A stretch of DNA of 41,027 nt, taken from the NCBI RefSeq assembly GCF_030697305.1, contig NZ_JAUYQL010000127.1, positions 1 to 41,027 of the forward strand, given 5' to 3'. Positions 31,892 to 40,158 of the stretch are shown in pieces (the first letter of the stretch is position 1; the number at the start of each line of letters is the position of its first letter). Source of the DNA: Phenylobacterium sp. (GTDB lineage: Bacteria; Pseudomonadota; Alphaproteobacteria; Caulobacterales; Caulobacteraceae). The notes below the pieces were generated by a model. It saw nothing but the letters and a program-made list of their open reading frames with translations. It was not told the DNA's origin and did no database searches. A program made the position numbers and the translations under genes.

Positions 31892-33055
31892 CTAGTTCAG
31901 CTCGCCCTTCTTGTAGCCCAGCACGTCGCGGGCCACGAGGATGCGCTGGATCTCGCCCGCACCCTCATAGATGTCGGCGATACGCGCGTCGCGGAACCAC
32001 TTTTCGGCCAGATAGTCCTCAGAGAGGCCTTCCGGGCCGAGCAGCTCCAGGCAACCCTGGGTGATCTGGCGCGCCGCCTTGCCGCCGATGGCCTTGGCCA
32101 TCGAGGCTTCGGTGCGATAGCCGAGCGAGGTGGTGCCAAGCTGGGTCTGCTTCCACTTCACTTCCATGACCGTGCCCCAGGCCGCTTCCCAAAGCGCTTC
32201 CATGCGGATGATCTTGTCTTCGGCCGCGCTGCGCGCCTTCACGCCGCGGGCATAGTCGACCTCGATGCCGCCTTCGGCCAGCTTGGCCTTGGTGAAGTCC
32301 AGCATCGAACGGCAAAGGCCCAGCGCGCCGGCCGCGACCAGCGGGCGGTTGTGGTTGAAGCGGCTCATCGTGCGGCCGAAATCGGCCTCCAGGCGATTGA
32401 TGGCCGGAACCCGGATGTCGTCCATCGTGAAGCCGGCGATGTCGAACTGGTGCATGCCGAGCTTCTGGAACTGCTGCATCTCGTGGAAGCCCTTCATGTC
32501 CTTCGTGATGATGAAGGAGCTGAAGACCCGCCGGCCCTGTTCGTCAGGCACGCCGCGCAGCAGGGTGACTGCGCCGTCGAGCTTGTTGATGGCCGAGATG
32601 AACACCTTCTCGCCGTTCAGGACGTATTCGTCGGTCGCCGCGTCATAGCGCCAGGTCGACGCCATGTTGCCCGGGTCGGAGCCGGCGCCCGGCTCGGTGA
32701 GGCCGATGGCCAGGCGCAGATGGCCGAACTTGGCCTTCTGTTCGTCCGTGCCGAAGTCCTCGAGCACCATCGAGCCAAAGCCCAGTCCCTCGGGCCGCAT
32801 GTCCAGGTCCTTGGCGCTGACCATGTGCATCAGGGCGTCGACCATGATGTGGCCGCTGGTGCCCTCGTCGCTCTCATGCAGCAGCTCGTAGGGGTCGGGC
32901 TTGCCCTCCAGCGCAGGGTGCAGGGTCTTGACCACCGGCGGCTTGTGCTCGGCCTCGCGATCGACTTCGCGGGCGAACTTGCGACCCAGCTCGTACTCTT
33001 CTTGGATCAGGTCCAGAAAGCGTTGGTCGCCTTCGGTGAGGCTGAAATCAACCAT
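31892..33055 (-). CDS. Acyl-CoA dehydrogenase (pair member 1)
   Basis: A 387-residue acyl-CoA dehydrogenase. LTEPGAGSDPGNM contacts FAD, and the catalytic Glu364 is present in IADIYEGAGEIQR. The N-terminus is longer than usual and contains a distinctive HPALEGKPDPYELLHESDEG segment. AGAGGAAA precedes the ATG at 33055. The gene directly upstream, 41 bases away on the same strand, encodes a second dehydrogenase with no close sequence similarity, so the two probably form an operon and possibly a heteromeric enzyme. Codon use is more restricted (AAG, TTC, CTG) and GC content slightly lower than in neighbours, consistent with higher expression. The intrinsic terminator at 31838 ends the operon. 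Confidence 0.92.
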   Translation of the reverse strand: MVDFSLTEGDQRFLDLIQEEYELGRKFAREVDREAEHKPPVVKTLHPALEGKPDPYELLHESDEGTSGHIMVDALMHMVSAKDLDMRPEGLGFGSMVLEDFGTDEQKAKFGHLRLAIGLTEPGAGSDPGNMASTWRYDAATDEYVLNGEKVFISAINKLDGAVTLLRGVPDEQGRRVFSSFIITKDMKGFHEMQQFQKLGMHQFDIAGFTMDDIRVPAINRLEADFGRTMSRFNHNRPLVAAGALGLCRSMLDFTKAKLAEGGIEVDYARGVKARSAAEDKIIRMEALWEAAWGTVMEVKWKQTQLGTTSLGYRTEASMAKAIGGKAARQITQGCLELLGPEGLSEDYLAEKWFRDARIADIYEGAGEIQRILVARDVLGYKKGELN

Positions 33056-33096
33056 GTCGGTTTCCTCTCGAAATGTGGGGATGCGAAGCGTGCGGC

Positions 33097-34176
33097 TCAG
33101 ACGCCGGCCACGCCCTCGAGAACGGACAGCGAGCGGGCGTTGCGATACCACATCTCGATCGGGTGAGCCTTGACGAAGCCGTGGCCGCCGAACGCCTGCA
33201 GGCCGTTGTCGGCGATCTGCATCGTCTGCTGGCTGGCGTAGGTGTAGGCCAGTTGGGCGGTGCGGGTGGCGGGAAGCTTGCTTTCCAGCTCCCAGGCGGC
33301 CTTCCAGTTCATCCAGCGCATCGCGTCGATATCGATCTTCATGTCGGCGATGTCGAAAGCGACCTTCTGCTTCTGGGCGAGCGGAGTGCCATGCACGATG
33401 CGTTCCTTGGTGTAGGGAACGACGTATTCGAGGACGCCGCGGCTGAGGCCCGCCATGATCGAGGCGAGGCCCACGCGGGCGCTGTCGACGATCTTCTGGA
33501 TGTCCGCGCCGTTGCCTTCGCCGAGGCGCATGGAGGCGGGAACCTTGACGCCGTCAAAGCTCACTTCGGCGAGTTCGAGCGCGCGCAGGCCGAGCGTGCC
33601 CTTCGGCGCTTCAACCTTCACGCCCGCGGCGTCGCGCGGCACGATGAAGGCGTCCGCCGCGCCGTCGCTTTCGGCGATCACCAGGAAGTGGCTGCAGCTC
33701 GACGCCAGGGGCACGTAGGCCTTCTTGCCGCTCAGGACGTATTCGTCGCCCGCCTTGCTCGCCTTGGCGGAGATCTTCGAGACGTCGAAAGAGAACGACG
33801 GCTCCATCATGGCGATGGCTGCGGCCTGGAATTTGGGGCCGGCGAAGGCCTTCAGCAGTTCGCGCTGCTTGGCCGAGCCCTGATCGGCGATCGCCTGGAC
33901 GAAGCCCATGGACGACGCCACCGCCAGCGCGAGACTTGCGTCGGCCGCGGCCAGTTCCTCCAGAATGATGGCGTTGGTCACCGGCGAGCGGCCCTCGCCG
34001 TCTGCGTCCGCCTGCGACTGGATGATCTCCGTCGCCCAAAGCGCGCTCAGCACTCCGTCGTCGATCTTGGAGTTGTCGTCCAGCCGGCGCGTCTCCGGAC
34101 GCAGGACCGTGTTGGCGAACTCGCTCATCGTCGAGCGGACGATCTTCTGCTCTTCGGACAGTTCATAAGAGATCAC
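33097..34176 (-). CDS. Acyl-CoA dehydrogenase (pair member 2), GTG start
   Basis: A 359-residue acyl-CoA dehydrogenase beginning V/MISYELSEEQKIVRS. The FAD-contact region is weakly conserved (AMMEPSFSFDVSKI in place of the usual SEPGAGSD), and the C-terminus stops right after LSVLEGVAGV, with E354 at the catalytic position. The GTG at 34176 was chosen because GGGGAGGAT lies upstream with good spacing; upstream frame sequence is Arg-rich and unlikely to be translated. It may be the partner subunit of the dehydrogenase that follows. A possible operator lies at 34285-34304. Substrate unknown. Confidence 0.88.
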   Translation of the reverse strand: MISYELSEEQKIVRSTMSEFANTVLRPETRRLDDNSKIDDGVLSALWATEIIQSQADADGEGRSPVTNAIILEELAAADASLALAVASSMGFVQAIADQGSAKQRELLKAFAGPKFQAAAIAMMEPSFSFDVSKISAKASKAGDEYVLSGKKAYVPLASSCSHFLVIAESDGAADAFIVPRDAAGVKVEAPKGTLGLRALELAEVSFDGVKVPASMRLGEGNGADIQKIVDSARVGLASIMAGLSRGVLEYVVPYTKERIVHGTPLAQKQKVAFDIADMKIDIDAMRWMNWKAAWELESKLPATRTAQLAYTYASQQTMQIADNGLQAFGGHGFVKAHPIEMWYRNARSLSVLEGVAGV

Positions 34177-34284
34177 GGACGCGATCCTCCCCGTTTGCGG
34201 TTGCGATGGAATTCGCCGGGCGCGGCGAAGAGCTATTCGCACAATCATGCGACGCTAGCGTAAGCTCTCACGTCCTGTCGGGAT

Positions 34285-34304
34285 CGTCAATCATCAAACT
34301 GACG
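34285..34304 (-). promoter_or_regulatory. Candidate operator CGTCA-N10-TGACG
   Basis: An inverted repeat, CGTCA (34285-34289) and TGACG (34300-34304), with a 10-base spacer, 109 bases before the GTG of the dehydrogenase pair. On the minus strand it follows closely after TATTCT, a possible -10 element, so a bound repressor would cover the transcription start. Arms are only 5 bp; support is modest. Confidence 0.35.
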
Positions 34305-34461
34305 TTAGAATATGCAACGGCGAAAAAGCCGTGCGAAAGCAATGGATCTTCACTTTCCCCAACGAGATGTGTGGCGCACGGTGGTGCGTCGAACGAAGCA
34401 TGATCGCCTCCTCCGGTTGTCTGCCGATCTCGCCATCCGCGTGTTAGATGGTCGCCGCTAG

Positions 34462-34506
34462 CGGTCCGGATATTCCTCCCAGCGAAGGAGAAGGATGTCC
34501 GGACCG
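34462..34506 (-). terminator. Inverted repeat downstream of the SDR gene
   Basis: CGGTCCGGA (34462-34470) and TCCGGACCG (34498-34506) pair perfectly, and further inside a few pairs (with G-T wobbles) can extend the stem. It starts 24 bases after the SDR stop on the minus strand, where a terminator is expected. No T-run follows. Confidence 0.45.
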
Positions 34507-34529
34507 TCTTGTCGGGGGAAGACTATCCT

Positions 34530-35297
34530 TTAGCGGGGCGCCATGCGTAGCGCGCCGTCCAGGCGGATCGTCTCGCCGTTGAGCATCGAGTTCTCGATGA
34601 TCTGCGCGGCGAGTTGCGCGAATTCCGGCGGCACGCCCAGGCGCGAGGGATGCGGCACCGCCGCGCCCAGGGAGTCGCGCACGTCCTGCGGCAGACGCGC
34701 CAGCAGCGGGGTGTCGAAGATCCCCGGCGCGATGGTGCACACGCGGATCGCCCGCTGGGCCAGGTCGCGGGCGGCGACCAGGGTCATGCCGACGATGCCC
34801 GCCTTGGACGAGGCGTAGGGGATCTGGCCGATCTGACCTTCGTAAGCGGCGATCGAGGCGGTCAAGATCACCACGCCGCGTTCACCGTCGACCAGCTCGT
34901 TCTTGGCGGAGCTCGCCGCCGCGAGCCGCAGCACGTTGAAGCTGCCGACCAGGTTCAGAGTGATGACGCTGGCGTAGGTGTCGAGCGCGCCCGGCTGGCC
35001 CTCACGGTCGAGGACCCGCAGCGCCTTGCTGCCGCCTGCGCAATGGACGGTCGCGCGCACTGGGCCCAACGCTTCGGCGGCGGCGAACACCGCCTGCATC
35101 TGCGCTTCGTTGGTCACGTCGCCAGCAACGAACTTGACCTTGGCGCCCAGTTCGCGGGCCACGTCTTCGCCGGGCGAGGATGCGAGGTCGACGATGACCA
35201 CGTTGGCCGCGCCCTGGCTCAGCAGACGCTCTGCGGTGGCGCGACCGAGCCCGGATGCGCCGCCCGTAACGACGGCGGTGATGCCTTGGATGTTCAT
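34530..35297 (-). CDS. SDR, probable 3-hydroxyacyl-CoA dehydrogenase (type II-like)
   Basis: A 255-residue short-chain dehydrogenase. The cofactor motif is TGGASGLG (11-18), D37 suggests NAD, CAGG replaces NNAG (86-89), and catalytic residues are S148, Y161 and K165 (YASSK). IAPGIFDTPLLARLPQDVRDSL and the general pattern match the HSD10-like 3-hydroxyacyl-CoA dehydrogenase group, which works in beta-oxidation of branched or aromatic-derived acyl-CoAs. AAGGGGA precedes the ATG. It follows the CoA-transferase gene on the same strand by 58 bases, likely one operon. Confidence 0.9.
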   Translation of the reverse strand: MNIQGITAVVTGGASGLGRATAERLLSQGAANVVIVDLASSPGEDVARELGAKVKFVAGDVTNEAQMQAVFAAAEALGPVRATVHCAGGSKALRVLDREGQPGALDTYASVITLNLVGSFNVLRLAAASSAKNELVDGERGVVILTASIAAYEGQIGQIPYASSKAGIVGMTLVAARDLAQRAIRVCTIAPGIFDTPLLARLPQDVRDSLGAAVPHPSRLGVPPEFAQLAAQIIENSMLNGETIRLDGALRMAPR

Positions 35298-35355
35298 GAA
35301 TGTCCCCTTGGGTCTTAGCGGCGCCTCAGCGGCGCTCGCTGATGATGGTGTGGCC

Positions 35356-36543
35356 CTAGATCGAACCGGATTGTCGTAGGCCCGCGATCTCTTCGGCGGA
35401 ATAGCCGAGTTGGCTCAGGATCTGGTCTGTGTGCGCGCCGAGCTCGGGCGCGGCGCTGCGGATTTCCGCGGGCGTTTCGCTCATGAAGATCGCCGTCTGC
35501 GCCACCGGCGCGGGTTTCGGCAGGCCCGGATAGTCGAGCGCGTGCAGCAGCTTCAGCGCCTGAACCTGCGGATGGTCGAGCACTTCCTGCGGGCTGAGGA
35601 TCGGGCCGGCGGGGATCTTGGCCGCGGCCAGCAGGTCCAGCGCCTCGTCGCGATCGTGCTCCAGGCACCATTTCGCCGTCCGCGCCGATAGTTCTGGACC
35701 GTGGTCGCCGCGACCGATGTCATCGGCGAAGCGCGGGTCCTCCAGCCACTTGTCCTCGCCCATCAGCCGCGCCCAGCGCTTGAACAACGGCAGTCCGACC
35801 ACTTGGGTCAACAGCCACTTGCCGTCCTTGGCTCGATACATGTCCGTGGGGCCGGAGGTGGGGCTGCGGTTGCCAGTGGCCACTCGGTTAGGGGCGATCA
35901 CCGCCTGCTCGATCAGGGCGCCGTTGTTGAACGACACCGCGGTTGGTAGCAAGGCGGCCTTCACCTCCTGGCCGCGCCCGGACTTGCCGCGCTCGATCAA
36001 CGCCAGCACCGCGCCCAGCGCAGCGTGCAAAGCGGTGCCGAAATCGACCCAGCTCACCGTCGCCCGATAGGGCTGGTCAGGCTGGCCGCTGAGATGCACC
36101 CCGCCGGACATGGCCTGGCCGATGGTGTCGAAACCCAGGCGATCAGCCCAGGGGCCCTCGCCCAGGAACGCCGACACGTTGACCAGGATGATGTTCGGCT
36201 TGATCGCCTTCAGCGTTTCGTAGTCGAGTCCCATGGCCTTCAGCGTGCCGCCCGGAAGATTGGCGACGACGATGTCGGCGCTCTCCACCAGCCGGCGCAC
36301 CACATCCGTCGCCGCCGGATTCATCGGATCCAGGGTCACCGACAGCTTGTTCCGCGCGACCTGCATGAACAGGCTGCCTTCGCCGCCCTCGGTGACCGGA
36401 GTCACGAAGCGGTCTTCGCTGCCGCTACGCCTCTCGATGCGGATAACCTCGGCGCCGAAGTCGCCCAGCACGGTCGCGCAATAGGGTCCGGCGACGTAAC
36501 GCCCGAAATCGAGGACGCGCACGCCGTCGAGAATACCTGCCAA
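35356..36543 (-). CDS. Class III CoA-transferase, TTG start
   Basis: A 395-residue CaiB/BaiF-type enzyme. GVRVLDFGRYVAGPYCATVLGDFGAEVI is the N-terminal signature, D167 in VSWVDFGTALHAALG is the catalytic Asp position, and GKSGRGQEVKAALL follows. The start codon is TTG (36543), but the ribosome binding site AAGGGAG 8 bases upstream is the best in the region, so it is convincing. It was probably divergent from, and regulated by, the LysR gene at 36682, which is now truncated. The SDR gene follows on the same strand. It presumably activates an acid for beta-oxidation. The substrate is unknown. Confidence 0.92.
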   Translation of the reverse strand: MAGILDGVRVLDFGRYVAGPYCATVLGDFGAEVIRIERRSGSEDRFVTPVTEGGEGSLFMQVARNKLSVTLDPMNPAATDVVRRLVESADIVVANLPGGTLKAMGLDYETLKAIKPNIILVNVSAFLGEGPWADRLGFDTIGQAMSGGVHLSGQPDQPYRATVSWVDFGTALHAALGAVLALIERGKSGRGQEVKAALLPTAVSFNNGALIEQAVIAPNRVATGNRSPTSGPTDMYRAKDGKWLLTQVVGLPLFKRWARLMGEDKWLEDPRFADDIGRGDHGPELSARTAKWCLEHDRDEALDLLAAAKIPAGPILSPQEVLDHPQVQALKLLHALDYPGLPKPAPVAQTAIFMSETPAEIRSAAPELGAHTDQILSQLGYSAEEIAGLRQSGSI

Positions 36544-36664
36544 GCCGTTATCTCCCTTTATGCCGTCGCCTTGCGCCGCGCCGCTGGGCCAGCCCTCAGG
36601 TCACAGCCAGCGCCACCCTTATGTCGCCGGCGTCATCGGCTCAAATATCCCGTAGCCGACCTTT

Positions 36665-36681
36665 GATATGGATCCGATATC
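36665..36681. promoter_or_regulatory. Interrupted palindrome GATAT-N7-ATATC
   Basis: The arms GATAT and ATATC are separated by GGATCCG, and the element ends at the base before the ATG of the LysR remnant. It lies in the divergent region next to the CoA-transferase gene, where a LysR autoregulatory site would be expected. No ribosome binding site is left for the LysR frame. Confidence 0.4.
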
Positions 36682-36867
36682 ATGGAACTCACACGGGTCA
36701 GGCAGTTTCTCACCCTCGCCGAGGTGCTGAATTTCCATCGCGCGGCCGAGATCCTGGACATCGCCCAGCCGCCGCTATCGGTGTCAATCGCCAAGCTCGA
36801 AGCCGAGCTCGGCGCGCCGCAATCGCCGGCTGGAATAGCCGTGGACTATCGCCCCCTGCGAAGATGA
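36682..36867 (+). pseudogene. Truncated LysR-family regulator (HTH only)
   Basis: The 61-residue frame starts MELTRVRQFLTLAEVLNFHR and continues AAEILDIAQPPLSVSIAKLEAELGA, a good LysR winged-helix N-terminus (normally followed by LFxR and about 230 more residues). After residue 46 the sequence turns into an unrelated tail and stops at 36867. The effector-binding domain is missing, and the next gene starts 81 bases later. The simplest reading is an internal or 3' deletion of a regulator that once controlled the divergent CoA-transferase or the downstream operon. A free DNA-binding fragment is possible but unlikely. Confidence 0.72.
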
Positions 36868-36948
36868 TATTCGACCGGCATCGCATTTGCGCCGCATCGC
36901 CAGGGGTGCGGCGGCGCAGCGTCGCGCAACCCTAATGAGGCTCAACCC

Positions 36949-38109
36949 ATGTCGCTCGTGCTCGAGTCACCGCCGATCCGACCGCTTCCCGCCGAAGACG
37001 AGGCGTTGCGCGCGGAGATCAAGGCGTTCATCGCCGAGACATTGGACGGCGTCCAGGCGTCGGCGCGCGCCCGTTCCTGGATGGGTTTCGACGCTGAGTT
37101 CAGCCGCAAGCTCGGCGAGCGCGGTTGGATCGGCCTGACGCTGCCCAAGGAATACGGCGGTTCCGAGCGCGGCGCCTTCGCCCGGTTCGTGCTTTCGGAG
37201 GAGCTGCTGGCTTCCGGCGCCCCGGTCGCCGCCCACTGGATCGCCGACCGCCAGAGCGGCCCCCTGATCCTGCGCTTCGGCACCGAGACGCAGCGTCAGT
37301 TCTACATCCCGCGCATCTGCCGGGGCGAAGCCTTCTTCTGCATCGGCATGAGCGAGCCCAACTCCGGTTCCGACCTCGCCAGCGTGCGCACCACCGCGGC
37401 TCAGAACGCCGACGGCTGGAGGCTGAACGGCTCGAAGATCTGGACCACCAACGGCCACCGCTCGCACTACATGATCGCCCTGGTGCGCACCTCGGGCACG
37501 CCGGCCGACCGCAACGCCGGCCTCTCCCAGTTCATCGTCGACCTGCAGGCGCCGGGCGTCACGCGCCGCCCGATCATGGATCTGGCCGGAGACGCGCACT
37601 TCTCGGAGATCCATTTCGACGACGTGCAGCTCGGCCCCGACACCCTGGTCGGCGAGGAGGGCGCGGGCTGGGAGCAGGTCAACGCCGAGCTCGCCTTCGA
37701 GCGCAGCGGGCCGGAACGGATCTACTCCAGCATGGCGCTCACCGACGCCTGGATCGCCTGGCTGCAGGCGCGCGGCGACGTCACCGAATCCGAGACGCTG
37801 TTGGTCGGCCAGCTCTCCGCGCGCCTGGCGGTGCTGCGGTCGATGTCGCTGGCGCTCACCGAACGGCTGTCGCGCCATGAGAGCCCGGTGATCGAGGCCG
37901 CCCTGCTGAAGGATCTCGGCACCAGTTACGAGCAGTCGATCCCCGCCCTGGTCGGCGAGATGGTCGCCGCCACCGTGGACGCCGACGTGCCCGCAGACCT
38001 GTTGGCGACGCTCGACTATGTGACTGCGATCAGCCCGTCATACTCGTTGCGCGGCGGCACGCGCGAAATCCTGCGCGGCATCATCGCCCGCGGCCTGGGC
38101 CTGCGTTGA
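36949..38109 (+). CDS. Acyl-CoA dehydrogenase (large partner)
   Basis: A 386-residue acyl-CoA dehydrogenase with full three-domain length. GMSEPNSGSDLASVRT (133-148) and IWTTNGHRSHYM (164-175) contact FAD. The usual catalytic Glu is replaced by Gly (LRGGTREI, G369), but E256 in RSGPERIYSSM occupies the helix-G position. GAGG lies 8 bases upstream of the ATG. The gene is followed after 11 bases by a shorter dehydrogenase and then by an APH-fold kinase. Paired dehydrogenases like these form heterotetramers in steroid side-chain degradation in actinobacteria (FadE28/FadE29 type), and a similar complex is plausible here. Confidence 0.92.
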   Translation: MSLVLESPPIRPLPAEDEALRAEIKAFIAETLDGVQASARARSWMGFDAEFSRKLGERGWIGLTLPKEYGGSERGAFARFVLSEELLASGAPVAAHWIADRQSGPLILRFGTETQRQFYIPRICRGEAFFCIGMSEPNSGSDLASVRTTAAQNADGWRLNGSKIWTTNGHRSHYMIALVRTSGTPADRNAGLSQFIVDLQAPGVTRRPIMDLAGDAHFSEIHFDDVQLGPDTLVGEEGAGWEQVNAELAFERSGPERIYSSMALTDAWIAWLQARGDVTESETLLVGQLSARLAVLRSMSLALTERLSRHESPVIEAALLKDLGTSYEQSIPALVGEMVAATVDADVPADLLATLDYVTAISPSYSLRGGTREILRGIIARGLGLR

Positions 38110-38120
38110 GGAACGTACCG

Positions 38121-39008
38121 ATGGACGACATGCTGAGCGAACAGTTCGACCGGCTGCTTACGGGCCTTGGTCCCATCGAGCAGACCGACACCCTGGACAC
38201 CGGCCCGAAAAGCGAGGCCTGGCGCGCGATCGCCGAGTCGGGCTTCCTCGACGCCCTGACCCCGGAAGAACACGGCGGGGCGGGCGTGCCGTTCTCCGAG
38301 ATCTTCCCGCTGGCCGTGGCGCTGGGGCGGCGCCTGACGCCGGCCCCAGTCATCGAGACCATGATCGCCCGCGCGATCCTGGCCCGGGCTGGGCATGAAC
38401 CGCCGGAAGGCTCCATCGCGCTGGGCGACACTGGCGAGACGGCGGCCTGGCGCCTGCGTGACCTGGGCGGCCGCCTGGCGCTTGAGCCTGCGGCTGGCGG
38501 GGCAGACACAGAGTTCGCCTGGAATGGGTCGCCGCTGCGCAACCTCGCCGTCGCGACGCTCGCCGCGCGCATGGCGGGCGCGGTCGAGGCGGTGCTGACC
38601 ATGACCATCGACTACGCCCTCATCCGCAAGCAGTTCGGCCGCGAGATCGGCAAGTTTCAGGCCGTGCAGCAGCAGCTCGCGGTGATGGCCGAGGAGGTCG
38701 CCGCGGCGTCCGCCGCCGCCAGGCTCGCGTTCGTCGACGATTTCACCGCCCTGCCCAGCGGCCTGGCCGCGGCCGCCAAGTTGCGCACCGGCGAGGCCGC
38801 GCTGCTGGTCGCCACCACCGCCCACGCCCTGCATGGCGCGATCGGGATCAGCAAGGAGCACACATTGCAACTGTTCACCCGCCGCCTTCACCGCTGGCGC
38901 CTGGCGGAGGGCTCGGGTCCCTACTGGGGGCTGCTGATCGGCCGCGAACGGCTGGCCTATCCCGGCGGTTCGGTCGATTTCGTGCGCACCCTCGCGGACG
39001 CCCGCTGA
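38121..39008 (+). CDS. Acyl-CoA dehydrogenase-like protein with shortened middle domain
   Basis: A 295-residue acyl-CoA dehydrogenase relative. The N-terminal helical domain (SGFLDALTPEEHGGAGVPFSE) and C-terminal helical domain (IDYALIRKQFGREIGKFQAVQQQLA, then ALHGAIGISKEHTLQLFTRRLH) are clear. The middle beta-domain is only about 45 residues instead of 100-110, and the SEPGAGSD FAD-contact motif is missing. It is therefore probably a partner subunit of the preceding dehydrogenase rather than a complete enzyme. GAGGA precedes the ATG at 38121. Its stop overlaps the start of the kinase gene by one base (TGATG). Confidence 0.87.
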   Translation: MDDMLSEQFDRLLTGLGPIEQTDTLDTGPKSEAWRAIAESGFLDALTPEEHGGAGVPFSEIFPLAVALGRRLTPAPVIETMIARAILARAGHEPPEGSIALGDTGETAAWRLRDLGGRLALEPAAGGADTEFAWNGSPLRNLAVATLAARMAGAVEAVLTMTIDYALIRKQFGREIGKFQAVQQQLAVMAEEVAAASAAARLAFVDDFTALPSGLAAAAKLRTGEAALLVATTAHALHGAIGISKEHTLQLFTRRLHRWRLAEGSGPYWGLLIGRERLAYPGGSVDFVRTLADAR

Positions 39009-40087
39009 TGAGCGTCGCCCAAGGGGTCGAAGCGGTCACCCTCGCCAACGAGGCGGCCTGGCGCACTCTAGTCGATCTGGATCGCCTGGCGAGCTGGATG
39101 GACGTCCACGGACTGGGCGCGGGACCGATTGAGGACGCTGTCGCGCTGCAGGGCGGCACCCAGAACGTCGTCCTGCGCTTTCGGCGGGGCTCCAGCGCCT
39201 TCGTGCTGCGCCGCCCGCCGGCCAAGCCGATCATGGACGGCGACATGACCATGCGCCGGGAGGCCCGCGTGCTCGCCGCCCTCGCCGGCAGCGGCGCGCC
39301 GCACCCGCGCCTGTTGGCCGCCTGCGATGATCCCTCGGTGCTGGGCGCGGGGTTCTATCTGATGGAGGCGGTGGACGGCTTCTCGCCGGCCAACGTGCCC
39401 CTCCCCTCACCGCACGGCGATGCGCCGAAGATGCGCCACGCCATGGGCCTGTCGGTGATCGATGGCCTGGCCGCGGTGGGCGGCGTCGACTACCTGGCCA
39501 AGGGCCTTGAGGATTTTGGCCGTCCCGAAGGCTTCCTCGAGCGTCAGGTCGGCCGCTGGATGAAGCAGCTGCAGGGCTACGAGGCCTTCGCTGGGTGGAC
39601 CGGCCGCGCTGAATTGCCCGGCGTCGACGCCATCGCCCGGTGGCTGGAGGACAACCGGCCCGCCACGTTCGCGCCGGCGATCATCCACGGCGACTTCCAC
39701 ATGGCCAACATGATGTTCTCGCGCACCACGCCGGACCTCGCGGCCATCGTCGATTGGGAGCTCTCGACCATTGGTGACCCTCTGGTCGACCTGGGCTGCT
39801 TGCTGGCCACCTGGGCCGATCCGGACGGCAGCCATCCCGGCTGCGTGTCGGTGACGCCGTGGGCGGGCTTCCCCACGGAGAGCGAGCTGGTCGCCCGCTA
39901 CGCCGAACGCAGCGGCCGCGACGTCTCCCAGGTCAACTGGTACGTGGTGCTCGCCTGCTTCAAGCTCGGCCTGATCCAGGAGGGCACCTATGCGCGCGCC
40001 CAGGCCGGCCAGGCCGACATGGGCATCGGCCTGCACCTGCACCAACTGACCATCAACCTGCTGGAGCGCGCGCTGCGCCGCATCTGA
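39008..40087 (+). CDS. APH-fold phosphotransferase (ACAD10/11 kinase-domain type)
   Basis: A 359-residue aminoglycoside phosphotransferase-fold kinase. The catalytic loop is H227-G-D229-F-H-M-A-N234, and the metal-binding segment is IVDWELSTIGDP with D249. LQGGTQNVVLRFRRG and FVLRRPP are the nucleotide-binding strands, typical of the kinase group that resembles the N-terminal half of eukaryotic ACAD10/ACAD11. In those proteins the kinase domain and an acyl-CoA dehydrogenase domain together process 4-hydroxyacyl-CoAs by phosphorylation and elimination. Here the same two activities are encoded by overlapping genes. It is unlikely to be a drug-resistance gene. Overlap with the previous gene is one base. 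Confidence 0.9.
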   Translation: MSVAQGVEAVTLANEAAWRTLVDLDRLASWMDVHGLGAGPIEDAVALQGGTQNVVLRFRRGSSAFVLRRPPAKPIMDGDMTMRREARVLAALAGSGAPHPRLLAACDDPSVLGAGFYLMEAVDGFSPANVPLPSPHGDAPKMRHAMGLSVIDGLAAVGGVDYLAKGLEDFGRPEGFLERQVGRWMKQLQGYEAFAGWTGRAELPGVDAIARWLEDNRPATFAPAIIHGDFHMANMMFSRTTPDLAAIVDWELSTIGDPLVDLGCLLATWADPDGSHPGCVSVTPWAGFPTESELVARYAERSGRDVSQVNWYVVLACFKLGLIQEGTYARAQAGQADMGIGLHLHQLTINLLERALRRI

Positions 40088-40158
40088 TCGCGCCGCGGCG
40101 CGCCCTGACCGCGGGCGTCTTCTGGCCAGTCTCGGTGATCGCCGGCGGCCGGCGCGGC

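Larger units (their letters stand above)
34177..34529. other. 353-base intergenic region
   Basis: The region lies between the dehydrogenase pair and the SDR, both on the minus strand. It contains the AT-richer promoter region of the pair with a 20-bp inverted repeat (34285-34304) and, close to the SDR stop, a long imperfect hairpin (34462-34506). No convincing gene was found. Confidence 0.55.

Noticed and set aside
33073-34263. 396-codon open frame on the plus strand
   Set aside because: Antisense to the acyl-CoA dehydrogenase at 33097-34176; composition is His/Arg/Gly-rich and not protein-like.
39008-40087. Aminoglycoside resistance kinase
   Set aside because: Context with two acyl-CoA dehydrogenases and the sequence pattern point to the ACAD10/11-type kinase group.
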